Shown here: piece by piece, positions 35,265-46,346 of the stretch
Position numbering within the stretch: position 1 is the stretch's first letter
How the letters are laid out: every line of letters begins with the position of its first letter
DNA from: Hawksworthiomyces lignivorus
Lineage: Eukaryota > Ascomycota > Sordariomycetes > Ophiostomatales > Ophiostomataceae
DNA: 64,000 nt
Assembly (NCBI GenBank): GCA_002917075.1
Contig: NTMA01000010.1
Coordinates: forward strand, 558,001-622,000
Direction of reading: 5' to 3'
The notes under the pieces: generated by a model
What the model saw: only the letters and a program-made list of their open reading frames with translations
What the model was told of the DNA's origin: nothing
The model's database searches: none
Made by a program: the position numbers and the translations under genes

Positions 35265-37361
35265 ATGATGGGCGACCCACGAGACGGCAATGCGGCAGAG
35301 CCGTCTGAGGTGGCCAAAAGCGGTGGACCCGATGACAGCAGCAAGGGCCTTGAAGCTGCCGCGCCGCTACGGCCGGCAGCAAAACCATCAATACGAACGC
35401 CGCCGCTTCCGCCACGCCGAGAGATGACCCCCGAGGGCTCGCCTCGGCGCCTCGACGCTGCCCAATTCCCATCCAAACCGACAACCGCCATCTCTTCTAT
35501 AGACATCCAGACGCTCTCCTTCCCCGACGGCTCCCGGGGTACATTCTCGACACCTGGCGGCCACGCCGGATCTACATCGACGTCGCCAGACCGCGCTGCG
35601 TACGCCAAGCACCGGCGCGCGGTGAGCAGCAGCAGCGGGTATGCGACGCCAGAATACGCCGCGGCAGGGCCCTACGGGCCCGGATCGGGCAGCCCTGGTG
35701 GTCTAGGAGGGAGCGACGTGCCGACCGACGCGATGAGCGTGATGAGCCTGGCGCCGACGATGCGGCCGCCGGGCGACCTGGTGAGCCTGGCGGCGGGCGA
35801 CTTCCACCGCAAGAGCCGGGCGTGGACGCTGCTGCGGACGCAGGCGGCCAGCGTGCAGCCGTTTGAGAGCACGCGCATCGCGCGGGTGCCGTACTCGCTG
35901 GACGACTTCGACAAGGAGTTTGACGAGGTGGACGACGGCGGGGACATGGGGAGCGACGAGCAGCGGCTGGCGCTGTGGAAGGCCAAGCTGAAGCACTACA
36001 TGATCCTGTCGTCGGCGGGCAAGCCGATCTGGAGCCGGCACGGCGACCTGAGCCTGATCAACTCGTACATGGGGGTGGTGCAGACGATCATCTCGTTCTA
36101 CGAGGGCGCGGGCAGCCCGCTGCAGGGCTTCACGGCGGGCACGGCGCGGTTCGTCATCGCGACGGAGGGCCCGCTGTACCTGGTGGCCATCAGCCGGCTG
36201 GGCGAGAGCGACGCGCAGCTGCGCGAGCAGCTGCGCGCGCTGTACATGCAGATCCTGTCGACGCTGACGCTGCCGGCGCTGACGGGCATCTTTGCCCACC
36301 GGCCGTCGACGGACCTGCGCAAGCCGCTGCAGGGCACCGAGGGCCTGCTGGCCTCGCTGGCCGACAGCTTCACCCGGGGGTCGCCGTCGGCGCTGCTGGG
36401 CGCGCTCGAGTGCCTGCGGCTGCGCAAGTCGCAGCGCCAGGCCGTCACGCGCGCCTTTCTCGCGCACAAGACGGACAAGCTGCTGTACGGCCTGATCGTG
36501 GCCGGCGGCAAGCTCGTCAGCGTCATCCGCCCGCGCAAGCACTCGCTGCACCCCAGCGACCTGCAGCTCATCTTCAACATGCTCTTCGAGTCCGGCGGCA
36601 TCAAGGCCGGCGGCGGCGAGAGCTGGATCCCGCTGTGCCTGCCCGCCTTCAACAGCAGCGGCTACCTCTACATGTACGTGAGCTTCTTTGAGGCCGATGG
36701 CCAGGGCCGCGAGCCGGACGACGAGCCTCCGCCGTCCGCGGCCGCGCCCGCCGTCGACGGCGACGAGGCCATCGCCGTCATTCTCATCAGCCCCGACAAG
36801 GAGAGCTTCTTCGACCTCAAGGCGATGCGCGAGAAGGTGGCCCAAAACTTGGCCAAGAGCGGCAGCCTGGCCATCATCCGCAGCGCCGTCGCCGCCGGCC
36901 GCCCCCAGATCGCCGACATTGTGCGCCGGCCGGGCACCGCCGTGCAGATCAGCCACTTCCTCTACAAGTCGCGGGCGAACGTGCAGTTCGCTATGTCCGC
37001 GCTGGCGCCCGCCGTTTCCGTGCCCGGGCCCGGCCGCAGCGGCAGCATTGGCAGCATCGGCGGCACCAGCAGCGCCGCCGCGGGAGACGAGCGCCGCGAG
37101 CGCGAGGCGCGGCGCCGCCTCATGACGCTGTACCACCAGCTGCACGCGGCGGTGCACGCGCGGCACGCGCACCTCAAGATCCTGCACTGCGTGGGCGAGG
37201 ACGCCACCAGCCTGGCGTGGGTGACGCCCGTGTTCGAGTTCTACTGCGTGGCCGGGCCCAACGCCTCGCGGGCGGTCGTGACGCAGGACGCCAACCGCAT
37301 CATCCAGTGGGCGAAGCGGGAGGAGGAGCGGCTGTTTATCATCGGCGGCGGCGTCTTTTAG
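35265..37361 (+). CDS. MON1: Vacuolar fusion protein MON1, 698 aa
   Basis: With Ccz1, MON1 forms the guanine-nucleotide exchange factor that loads Ypt7/Rab7 on late endosomes, multivesicular bodies and autophagosomes. The single exon uses the first of two adjacent ATGs. About 200 disordered residues (Pro/Ser/Gly-rich, with a [18 protein letters not shown] stretch) precede a three-longin core. The first longin domain starts near residue 244 ([33 protein letters not shown]). It is followed by [39 protein letters not shown], the FNMLFESGG segment and the closing [14 protein letters not shown] with [11 protein letters not shown]. From 35700 the coding region is extremely GC-rich, with G or C at nearly every third position. 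It is divergent from DOP1. Confidence 0.94.
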   Translation: MMGDPRDGNAAEPSEVAKSGGPDDSSKGLEAAAPLRPAAKPSIRTPPLPPRREMTPEGSPRRLDAAQFPSKPTTAISSIDIQTLSFPDGSRGTFSTPGGHAGSTSTSPDRAAYAKHRRAVSSSSGYATPEYAAAGPYGPGSGSPGGLGGSDVPTDAMSVMSLAPTMRPPGDLVSLAAGDFHRKSRAWTLLRTQAASVQPFESTRIARVPYSLDDFDKEFDEVDDGGDMGSDEQRLALWKAKLKHYMILSSAGKPIWSRHGDLSLINSYMGVVQTIISFYEGAGSPLQGFTAGTARFVIATEGPLYLVAISRLGESDAQLREQLRALYMQILSTLTLPALTGIFAHRPSTDLRKPLQGTEGLLASLADSFTRGSPSALLGALECLRLRKSQRQAVTRAFLAHKTDKLLYGLIVAGGKLVSVIRPRKHSLHPSDLQLIFNMLFESGGIKAGGGESWIPLCLPAFNSSGYLYMYVSFFEADGQGREPDDEPPPSAAAPAVDGDEAIAVILISPDKESFFDLKAMREKVAQNLAKSGSLAIIRSAVAAGRPQIADIVRRPGTAVQISHFLYKSRANVQFAMSALAPAVSVPGPGRSGSIGSIGGTSSAAAGDERREREARRRLMTLYHQLHAAVHARHAHLKILHCVGEDATSLAWVTPVFEFYCVAGPNASRAVVTQDANRIIQWAKREEERLFIIGGGVF

Positions 37362-38142
37362 AAGAAGAGGCGCCTGGCAGATATGCGGAGGCGGTGGCGC
37401 AAATTGCGGGGAGCGGGAACCGGAGTCTCGGGCTCATGAGCTGCAGCGTCTTGATTCTGTCTTGGCATGGGTCGGCCGCTCACAGCGGCGCGGAAGACAA
37501 TGCGCGTTGGACAGACGGGCTCTTATTCTTGCTGCATAGACGTATAGCATTTATTTGTGTGCATTGTGATAGGGGTTTCTGGCGTATAGGAGCGCTTCTA
37601 CGAGAATACTGTGTACTGAAATATTTTTTATTAACAAAGAGCAAAGCACTGCACAACAAACCTGCATAAACATTCGTTAACGTAAACCGAGAGGGGCAAT
37701 CGCAGCGCTGGTCTTGGCTTAGCCGGCTCCGCGTTGCCGCTTGCTCTGCAAACGTACCATTAACTGCGTATAGCTCGTGCTGCAAGACATAGATGCTGGA
37801 AGACAAAGACACCCGCTCTAAACAAACGTAACCCGATATGAGGGATCTGTCAAGACGATTTCCAGCAATCCACAGCTTCAGCTCAGGCAGACACCTGTCA
37901 GAGACATGTATTTGTTCTCCTTGCTTCCCGATGAAGAGGATAGCTGTCTTTTGTGCTCGCCGTTCTCTGCCTCAATATAAATGCGACAACAAGCAGACGT
38001 CCCAACGAGCCCGCTCACAATCTTCAAAGTGGTTGCATGAGGCAGGACATGCCAGAGTAATAGTGTTGCGCAGATTATTGGACTGCCAAGGAGCTGAGAA
38101 GCGCAGCTCTTCCCGAATTAGACACAGGTGTGCTTCATAGAG

Positions 38143-38166
38143 ATAGCATCATAGCATCATAGCATC
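38143..38166. repeat. Three tandem copies of ATAGCATC
   Basis: Three perfect 8-bp direct repeats lie head to tail in the MON1-PDI spacer. A short minisatellite is the simplest reading. Confidence 0.85.
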
Positions 38167-39015
38167 CCAAAGCATAAGCCTACATATGTATGTTTAAGAG
38201 CCTCTCCCAGCGGTACCTTTGCTGCTAAATTGAGCGGGAGAGTACGAGTATTACGCAGAAAGCATACCGTCTCTGGGTGTCCTGGTCCCTGACGGCCGAC
38301 CCACTGCCCAGACCGCAATAATATAATAGTGCAATAGCGAAGCGCCCATCGTTCCTGCTCTTTTGCCCAATTAGGTTAGCGGACGCTATATAGCGTTGGA
38401 TTATCTTACCCGCTTTATCAGCCTTCCGAGAGCAAGGCAAAATGGGCAGTGGCGGGTTGCTCTCCACTCAAGTGAACACCTGTCGTCTTCTCGCCTGCGG
38501 GGGAGAGGGAGAGAGGGAGGCGCAACCTACCAACTCTACACAGCAACAGGTTTTGGAGGCTTAGAAATTCGAGGCTGGGAGGCAAGGAGGCGGCAGAGCT
38601 ACTTAGTGCATGGAAACCAATACTAATCATTCAATTCACCACTATAACTCGGCCTCAGTGGTGTGTACGAGTTACCTTGCACCCCCCTTCTTCCCCCCTA
38701 GAAAGCTGTTGTTCTGTCCTTTGTGTGGTGCCTGCGTTTAGTTAGTTTTATTTTTTCAATTTAATTTTGGGTTGTCCCTGCTATTTTCTTAATAATTGTC
38801 TTAAACAAAAAAAGAAGGGACACCTTGCCAATCCCGATCTTGCTTTACTTTTCTCTGCTCTCCTCATATCTTCGGATCCTTTCTTTTTTTTTTTCATTCT
38901 GTTTATTTTTTTTTTCCACTCTTTTCCTTTCACTTCTTTTTTGTTTGTATTAATCCAATCTGTTGATACGACGAAAAGAAGACATAGTCTAGAAAGGAAA
39001 GAGACGAGAAAGAGT

Positions 39016-39218
39016 GTAAGTTGATTTGAAATGTTCAATGCGGTCTGCCGGGGTTGCATCGTGAACGAAGCATCGTCTCGCGATCTTGCCTCTTCCCCCC
39101 TCCACCTTTCGTCTCCTTTCTCTTCTATTCAACTCTGCTTCCTGAGCCTCTCTTCTCTCTAGTCTCTAGACGACAACGCTCTACGTCCATAGCTAACCTT
39201 GTCCAATCTCACACACAG
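39016..39218 (+). promoter_or_regulatory. Predicted 5'-UTR intron of the PDI gene
   Basis: A perfect GTAAGT donor at 39016 pairs with a branch-like GCTAAC at about 39191 and a CACACAG acceptor ending at 39218, five bases before the PDI start codon. The 203-nt interval contains upstream ATGs that splicing would remove. This is inferred from motifs only. Confidence 0.45.
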
Positions 39219-39223
39219 GCACC

Positions 39224-40954
39224 ATGCATAACTGGAAGAACCTGGCTCTCGGCCTGCTGGCCTCTGCCACCGCCGTGTTGGCCGACTCCGATGTCACACA
39301 GCTGAAGCAGTCTACCTTTGACGAATTCGTCAAGTCGAACGAGATTGTTCTGGCCGAATTCTTCGCCCCGTGGTGGTAAGCAAGCAACCGTACAATACTG
39401 CAATGTCTCTCCCTCGCAGTCTCTCGCAGCTTCTTGGCCGAGGATGCGCCGGAGGGCGGCTTTTTGCTTCTGACTTGCTAACATCTCTTCTTCCCTCCCT
39501 CGCAGCGGTCACTGCAAGGCTCTGGCTCCCGAATATGAGGAGGCCGCAACAACCCTGAAGGACAAGAACATCAAGCTTGCCAAGATCGACTGCACAGAGG
39601 AGGCCGACCTCTGCCAGACCTACGGTGTCGAGGGCTACCCAACTCTCAAGATCTTCCGCGGTCTGGACAACGTCAGCGCCTACAAGGGCCAGCGCAAGGC
39701 TGGAGCGTAAGTGTCTAGCCACGATATTCGATATGTGGTCTTCTGAATCTAGTAGACAATAACATACTAATACGTTCTCTTTCTTCTGCTAGCATTACTT
39801 CCTACATGATCAAGCAGGCTCTCCCTGCTGTGTCACACGTCACCAAGGACAACCTCGAGGAATTCAAGAAGGCCGACAAGGTCGTTCTTGTTGCTTACCT
39901 GAAGGCTGACGACAAGGCCTCCAACGAGACCTTCACCAAGGTCGCCGAGAAGCTGCGGGACAACTACCCCTTCGGTGCCAGCGCTGACGTAGAGCTTGCC
40001 TCGGCCGAGGGCGTCACTGCCCCCGCTATCGTCCTGTACAAGGACTTCGACGAGGGCAAGTCTGTCTTCACCGAGAAGTTCGACGAGGCTTCTATTGAGA
40101 AGTTCGCCAAGGCGGCCGCAACTCCTCTGATCGGCGAGGTCGGCCCTGAGACCTACTCCGACTACATGTCTGCCGGCATCCCGCTGGCGTACATCTTCGC
40201 CGAGACCCCCGAGGAGCGCAAGGAGCTAGCTGACGAGCTGAAGCCCGTCGCCGAGAAGCACCGCGGCACCATCAACTTCGCCACCATCGACGCCAAGGCC
40301 TTTGGTGCGCACGCTGCCAACCTCAACCTGCCCACCGACAAGTTCCCGTCCTTCGCCATCCAGGAGACGGTGAAGAACCAGAAGTTCCCCTTCGACATCG
40401 AGAAGAAGATCACCAAGGCAGACATCGAGACCTTCGTCGACGAGTTCGCCGCCGGCAAGATCGAGCCCAGCATCAAGTCTGAGCCCATCCCGGAGAAGCA
40501 GGAGGGCCCCGTCACCGTGGTCGTCGCCAAGAACTACAACGACATCGTCTTGGACGACACCAAGGACGTGCTTCTGGAGTTCTACGCTCCCTGGTGCGGC
40601 CACTGCAAGGCTCTGGCTCCCAAGTACGAGGACCTGGCTGCCCAGTACGCCAAGTCCGAGTTCAAGGACAAGGTAGTCATTGCCAAGGTGGATGCCACCA
40701 ACAACGACGTGCCGGACGAGATCCAGGGCTTCCCCACCATCAAGCTGTTCCCGGCTGGCTCCAAGGGCGAGCCCATCACCTACAGCGGCTCCCGCACCAT
40801 TGAGGACCTGATCAAGTTCATCAAGGAGAACGGCAAGTACAAGGCCGAGCCAATTGAGGCTGCGGACGTCGAGGACGCCTCCGCCAGCGCCACTGGCGCC
40901 GCCTCGGCAACTGAGGAGGCCAAGGAGGAGGAGTCCAAGCACGACGAGCTGTAG
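39224..40954 (+). CDS. PDI1: Protein disulfide isomerase, ER-resident, 504 aa
   Basis: This is a thiol oxidoreductase that forms and rearranges disulfides in newly made secretory proteins in the ER lumen. Three exons (39224-39375, 39506-39706, 39793-40954) total 505 codons with the stop; the introns are 130 and 86 nt. A signal peptide covers about residues 1-20. The a domain holds WCGHC with Cys51 and Cys54, and exon 1 ends within the Cys51 codon. The b and b' domains follow, and the a' domain holds the second WCGHC at Cys386 and Cys389. The tail is acidic and Ala/Ser-rich and ends in HDEL, the ER retrieval signal. The length matches fungal PDI of about 500-515 residues. Codons are strongly C/G-ending, as in highly expressed genes. 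Confidence 0.97.
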
Positions 40955-41650
40955 GTTGGACAAAGCAGTAATGTTGGCCGTCTCGGTCCCTCCTGTATTA
41001 TTTGACGCAAAATAGCCTGCTCCGCCGGCTGAAGACTAGAGTGTATTTTGATTTTCCTCTGTCCACCTGGTTTCTCATTATGAAAATTTGGCTTTGATTG
41101 GAACGTCTCTAGTATACTTAGGTTGGAGGGCAGAACGCTTTGTTATGGTGCAATTCATTCTCGTTTACCTAGCTTCATGTCTACGCGGTTTTCTTTAGTT
41201 CTGCATTCAATTTTTTTTTCTCGTCCTCGCAACCCGCTGTGTAGTCTTCCAGATGTGTGTATGTCTTCTCGTAGCCTTGCTCTCTACCAAAATGTGTCCA
41301 TTGCTGCAGAATCACACGTATTAATTCGCCCAAGTAAGCCTATTATATTAAATGCTTATAACCGCGTCGTGGCACTTCTTTTATTAATTGCTGCACGCTA
41401 CGGTTCTGCCCTGCTACACCGCCCACACGTAGCTGGTCCGCTAAATTTACGGAACAAGCTCCTGATCGTAAGAGAGTCTTCAAAGTACTCCGTAGCAGGG
41501 AAAAAGAGCACAACAACAACCGCCAACCGACTAAGCGACACCAAGGGATCTTCAACGCCATCTCTCCGCATCTCCCTTTTCTCCGCGTCTCTTCGAGAGT
41601 GTCCGACTATCAATCCATTCTCTCAAGCTCGTTCACAACTTTCACAGAAA
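40955..41650. other. PDI 3' flank and promoter of the small mitochondrial gene
   Basis: This 696-bp spacer is open in one plus frame from 41123 right into the next gene. The stretch begins without an ATG, has no recognisable domain and precedes a typical presequence start, so it is taken as leader or spacer. Confidence 0.45.
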
Positions 41651-42415
41651 ATGGCTTTAAGAACAATGCTCCTGCGCACCGCCGCGCGCTCCGTGTCGTC
41701 TCCGTCTTCCTCGGTAGCTGCGCGGAGCTTTCAGACCTCTGCCCGCCGCCTGGCCGATGCGGCGGCTCCCCTGCCGGCGCGCAAGCCTGTGGGAGCTTTC
41801 CGCGGAGGGTTCGTCCATCTCATCCATCTCAATTGGCCATGACACGGCCTCCCAGTACTGCCATCAGTCGTCTCTTCCCTACTCTCCTAGCTAACCCGTG
41901 TTATTCTCCTTGTAGCCTCTTTGGTTTCCTCTTCGGCTCGACACTGACCGGTGCCGGCATCTACGTCTACGTGCTCCAGGAATACAAGGCCTCCAACGAC
42001 CAGCTGACCGAGGACATTTATGTGCGTTACTGCATATAACCCCATTCCCTATGGATTTTTCTCTTTTTTTTTATTTTTATTACTTCTTTCTTGCTATTTC
42101 TTCGTCGTCTTCCTGCCTCTCTTTCTTGCGAAACCGGACTCCCAAGCGGAAGGATCCCTTTTTTCAAAACAAGTGGTTTGGCTTTTACTTTTTTTTCCTT
42201 CTTCTCTTCTGCTTATATGTCTACATGTTCCTTGCTCTTCATTCTACCGTTCTCCTTTCTCTCATCACGCCTCCTTCGCCTTACGCGTGTGCTGCTTCAC
42301 CGTGCTGTTTCATCTCATACTGACCTCTTCCTCTCTCTGCCAGACTCTGCAAAGGGCTACACAGCAGCTTAGCACCCACCTAGCAACGCTCGAGGACAAG
42401 GTCCAGAAGAAATAG
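41651..42415 (+). CDS. Small predicted mitochondrial membrane protein, 111 aa
   Basis: I do not recognise a named family. Three exons (41651-41808, 41916-42021, 42344-42415) give 112 codons with the stop; the introns are 107 and 322 nt. The N-terminus MALRTMLLRTAARSV, rich in Arg, Ser and Ala and lacking acids, with an RSFQTSARRLA stretch, looks like a mitochondrial presequence with a cleavage site. A Gly-rich hydrophobic segment (LFGFLFGSTLTGAGIYVYVL, about residues 54-73) could span the inner membrane. The remaining 38 residues are a short amphipathic coiled-coil-like helix ending in Lys (TLQRATQQLSTHLATLEDK). That architecture recalls small inner-membrane assembly or cristae proteins, but no function is claimed. 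The exon joins are supported by reading-frame closure and the continuous segment and helix. Confidence 0.75.
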
Positions 42416-43076
42416 ATTCGGAGAGGACACGAAAGAACAGAACTAGGGACATGGCACGGGTATGGAATATGTGGTGCATAGGCGGGTACGTCGGAAATGT
42501 GAGGAATTTGGGACGGCAATTTGAAAGACGAGTGAAAAGACGAGATGACAAGTGGATGATTGGAGATTTTTGTACAATACTATTCGCATTTCAAGCACTT
42601 TATTACTACTTCACCGTCTTCTAGAAAAATGGAGCAAAGGCTCACAATCGTGGGCTTTATAGTTTGAGAGATTTCGATAGATATTTTTTTCATGGCCATG
42701 CCGAAAAGCACGTGCTTCCGCATACCAACCGATTAGAACGATGCAGCATACGACCAGAGAGATTCGCAAAGTGAACTGGTCGAGGTGTAAGAAGCCATTT
42801 AAATCAAAACGTTAAAACAAGCTCTAAAAGTGCAGAGGAGCGAAGTGCTAGTTGCAGAGTAGAGGAGTTTACATTTGATACCTTGCGACGATACCTTGTG
42901 TGCAGTGGCGTAGCGTCGCGCCGCTAAAATTTTGCGGGTATGCCGTCATTTACCGCCTATAAACGACCGCCCACAACACTGCGAGCCGCCTGAACTCAAA
43001 CTTTCCCCATTACACTTTCCCTTCCCACCAAGACGAGACCTGCCAACATCCATTTTTACTTCGGCCGGCAACAGCC
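42416..43076. promoter_or_regulatory. Spacer and SWC6 promoter region
   Basis: 661 bp between two plus-strand genes. The last 100 bp before 43077 is pyrimidine-rich (CCCCATTACACTTTCCCTTCC). No gene is seen. Confidence 0.4.
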
Positions 43077-44285
43077 ATGAACAATTTCGGTGTCATCGAA
43101 GTTGCCAGCGAGCGCCGGTCCGTCGCACCCGGCTGGGCTTATGTGCCTGACATGCCGGCCGGCCTGGCGGCCGCGGCAGCCATGGCGGCCACGGCGGCTG
43201 GCGGGGCGACCAAGAACCGCAAGCGCGCCGCCCGCAGCCAGGGCGGCGCCGGGGGCCTCGCGAGCTTCGCGTCGGATCTCTCCTCGCGCCAGGAGACCAA
43301 GCTGCGCAAGGAGCTGGAGCTGCTCAACCGCGACAGCGGGGCAGCGGTCGGCGGCGCGGGAGGGCGCGACGCCGCCATCGCCATCCCGGCGAAAGCCACC
43401 AAAGGTGCGTGCACTGCCTAGAGCAGGCGAGAGAAGGGGACGACTGGAACGAAATAGAGCTTGCAGGTTTTCGTCTGCTCGTGCTGACTTCTTTTTCCCT
43501 TAGCACAAAACAAATACACGCCCAACGTGCGCAAGATCCTAGCTTCCCAGAAGACGTTTGCCAACCACCTAGACGACTTCAACGCGCTGAGCGCACTACA
43601 CGACGGCACCTCTGCAGCTTCGGCAGCCGCAGCAGCAGGAGGAGGAGGAGGAGCGGCGGCGGCCGGCCATGCGGGCAGCGCCGCGGCAGGGTCGGGCAAG
43701 GGGGCCGGCAGCAGCGGCAGCAGGAGCCGGCCGACTAAGAAGGATGCCAAGCAGAAGGCAGGCTCTGCTGCGAGGCGATCTATATCAGCGGCGGCGGTGA
43801 CCGCAGCGAGCGGCGGCGGTGACACGCCCATGCCGGACGCGCCGCCTGTTTCTGCTGCTGGCGACCAGAGCGACAAGGCCAAGGACGCCGCCGACAGCGG
43901 CGCGCAGGCAACGACGCCGGTGCCGGCCGGTCCGCCGCGCTCCAGCATCCTCCTCCCGTACGAGGGCCCGCGGCCGCCGGCCCACCCCCTCGACGGCGAC
44001 CCGCTGCTCGCCAGCCGCATGCCGCCGCTGCCCACCGACGACGAGCTGCGCGCCCTCGTGGCCGGGCCGCCCCTGACGTACCTCGAGGCGCGGGCGACCT
44101 GGCCAGCCGACCTCAGCGGCCTGCCCGGCGCCGCCGCGCCCGAGAAGCGCTACCCCGGCCGCGCCTTCTGCGACATCTGCGGCTACTGGGGCCGCGTCAA
44201 GTGCACAAAGTGCGGCACCCCCGTGTGCGCCTTGGACTGCCTGGCGCTGCACCGCGAGGAGTGTATCACGCGGTACGGCCTGTGA
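43077..44285 (+). CDS. SWC6: SWR1-complex subunit Vps71/SWC6 (HIT zinc finger), 369 aa
   Basis: This is a predicted nuclear subunit of the SWR1 remodeller that exchanges H2A for H2A.Z; the human equivalent is ZNHIT1. Two exons (43077-43404, 43504-44285) are joined by a 99-nt intron. The C-terminal 39 residues form the HIT zinc finger: FCDICGYWGRVKC, TKCGTPVCALDCLALH and REECITRYGL supply the CX2C, CX2C, CX3C and H/C ligands. Upstream is the conserved NKYTPNVRKILASQKTFANHLDDF segment, split near its start by the intron, and YEGPRPPAHPLDGDPLLASRMPPLP. Between them sit long Ala/Gly/Ser-rich stretches that make this protein larger than the yeast one of about 280 residues. It is convergent with the Wss1-type protease gene. 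Confidence 0.9.
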
Positions 44286-44537
44286 AGGTGGCCCGTCTGG
44301 GATTTTTCATCAGAGGAAAAAAGGCGTTCTGCTGTTGTTCTGCTTGGAGACTGGTTTACAAAGAAAAAAAGTACATTGATACCCCGGGGACATAATTTAT
44401 TGCATTCTTACAATCGTGCAGACTACTTGAGACATTTTTATTACATGTATATCTGGTTTTCATCATGGAATCATTAGGCGTGATAGAAGAGGAGTGACAA
44501 TTGTAGCCTCAAACCCGTAAAACTAGGCTCTTTTGCT

Positions 44538-46346
44538 TCAGCTGCTTGTTCCCTTTCGCTCTCCGCAGACACCGCAGACACCGCAGTCACCTGCATTGAC
44601 AAACTGGCTACCACTCCCTGCGCGGCACTTGGCACTCTGACAACGCCATGCACCAGGCACAGCGTCTTCGTGCAGGACATGCCCGCAGATAGCACAGGTA
44701 ATAGCTAGCCCGCCATTGGCAAAACTGCATATGGGACAGGAAATCTCAGAGCTGGGAGCTATAGAAGCCGACGGCCGTGGCGGTTTTCTGTCAATAGCAG
44801 AGGAAGTTGGTCGACTGTTGTCTCCGTCGGAGTGCTTTATCAAAGGTATGCTTGATAGAGGTGTTTGAGCGTCTTCGTCCTTGACTTCTCTTTTCACGCC
44901 AAAACGTCGTTGCTCTTCCCTCGTCACTTTTGGTTCCGCTTCTGCTATTTGTTTGGGTATTCGAGATGCTGGGGCTTCTTTTTTTGTCGGCTCACTTCTC
45001 GCCCAGCTCGAAATAAGGGAAGATGGCCGCGTGGTCTCCTTCTGCTTTTTCTCTTGTTGCTGGGTTTTCTGTTGCTGTGGCTGCCCCCTGCGGCCCATAT
45101 TTGATGTCTGCAGCAGCTCCCGCAGCTCTCGTTTCGCATCTGCATCGTCTTCTATATTCTCGCCTTCGCACACCCGCACCATGCCGCGACCTTTGCCGTC
45201 CAGCATTCGCGTTCCGTCAATGTCGATCGCATCCGGTCCGCTGAGCTCAGACTTCTCAGCATCCTCGTCCACATCATCGCCGCTGGATTCAGAGTCAAAA
45301 TCGACGTCTTCTTCTCGCTTGATTTCCGCCATTGCATCTTCTTCGTTTTCTTGACCGCTATCCTCTTCTTCTGCCTTGAAAAACGGGGTTGCCTCTTTCT
45401 CTTCTTTCTTATTTTGCTCAAACCGCGCCAGCGCCGCAGCGGCACGAAGCTCGCGGCCTCGCTTGCTGACAGCAACACGCGGCTTCACCGCGATGCGCTT
45501 CTTCTCCGCCTTGCTGCTGCTACTGCTGCTACTGCTGCCGATGACTCCGCGCTTTCCACCTTTTTGTGGTGCCGCGTCTAGCTTTGCGCGCTCCTCCAGG
45601 TCGTCGCCCAAGGCCACGCCGTTGACGCCAAACTTGCGCCGGATGCGGCGGTCCTCGCGCTCCCGGTACGACAGGGCAGGCTTCTGCGCCTTGCGCTTGC
45701 GGCCGCCACGCGACCGGTAGGTGCCGCCGCACAGGTGCTCCAGCAGCACGCCGTCGTCCGCGCCGGGCTGCGCCATGTTGCGCTCGTAGACGGGGGGGCC
45801 GCCGTCAGCCGCGCCCAGCCGCGCCCCGCGGCCCCAGATGCCCTCGCCCGTGTAGCTCTGGGCCCACAGCCCGCGCATGTGCGCGGCGTACGTGTCGCGC
45901 ACCGCCCAGAACGCCCGCGAGTGGTTCATCTGCCGGCAGTGCGCCAGCTCGTGCATCATCACCATCTGCACGTACGAGAAGGGCAGCCACCGGCCCGTAA
46001 ACCGCGCCTTGAGCACCAGCTGGACCACCTCGCCCGCGTTGAAATTGCGGCCCACGAACTCGGCGTTCGGCTCATACTCCTCGAGGGTCATGACGCTGAG
46101 GTGGTGCTCCCGCATGATGGGTACTGAGAAGACGAGTCAGCACCAGCAAAACGAAACTGGAAAACAAAAACAAAAAGATGGACTAATGGCCGAGATTCAT
46201 ACGCCATACGTACCACATTGCGCTGCAATGCGCTCGAGAAACTGCTGTGCCACAGCCTCATCGGGTCCTTTCAGCGGCTTGATGAAGATGATGTGCGGAT
46301 TCGGTTGTGATTTCTTGGCGTTGAGCCTCTGGATGCCGACCGGCAT
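44538..46346 (-). CDS. WSS1: Wss1-type DNA-protein crosslink metalloprotease, 572 aa
   Basis: This is a WLM-family zinc metalloprotease that clears DNA-protein crosslinks and SUMO-marked proteins in the nucleus. Two exons (46346-46214, 46123-44538) are joined by a 90-nt intron. The catalytic HExxHxxxxxH is His102-Glu103-His106-His112 (HELAHCRQMNH), in a WLM-like setting (FNAGEVVQLVLK, FSYVQMVMMHELAH, HSRAFWAVRDTYA). A long charged, disordered region follows with Glu/Asp tracts (possible SUMO-interacting acidic patches). Near the C-terminus come Cys-rich elements: CPICSFANGGLAITCAICGH, which fits a RanBP2-type zinc finger, then WRCQSAKC and a final CGVCGVCGE cluster. The protein is about twice the length of yeast Wss1 (269 residues). 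The start at 46346 lies within a longer open frame; upstream sequence looks like leader. Confidence 0.85.

Larger units (their letters stand above)
37362..39223. promoter_or_regulatory. MON1 3' flank and PDI promoter region
   Basis: This 1.9-kb spacer lies between two plus-strand genes. A TATA-like CTATATAGCG sits at about 38386-38395. A long pyrimidine-rich tract runs from about 38810 to 39180, typical of highly expressed fungal genes. I did not find a confident unfolded-protein-response element. No gene is supported here. Confidence 0.45.

Noticed and set aside
35703..37187. 494-codon open frame antisense to MON1
   Set aside because: It mirrors the GC-rich third positions of MON1, has no ATG-based domain structure and reads as Ala/Arg/Val-rich filler. 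MON1 on the plus strand has clear longin motifs.
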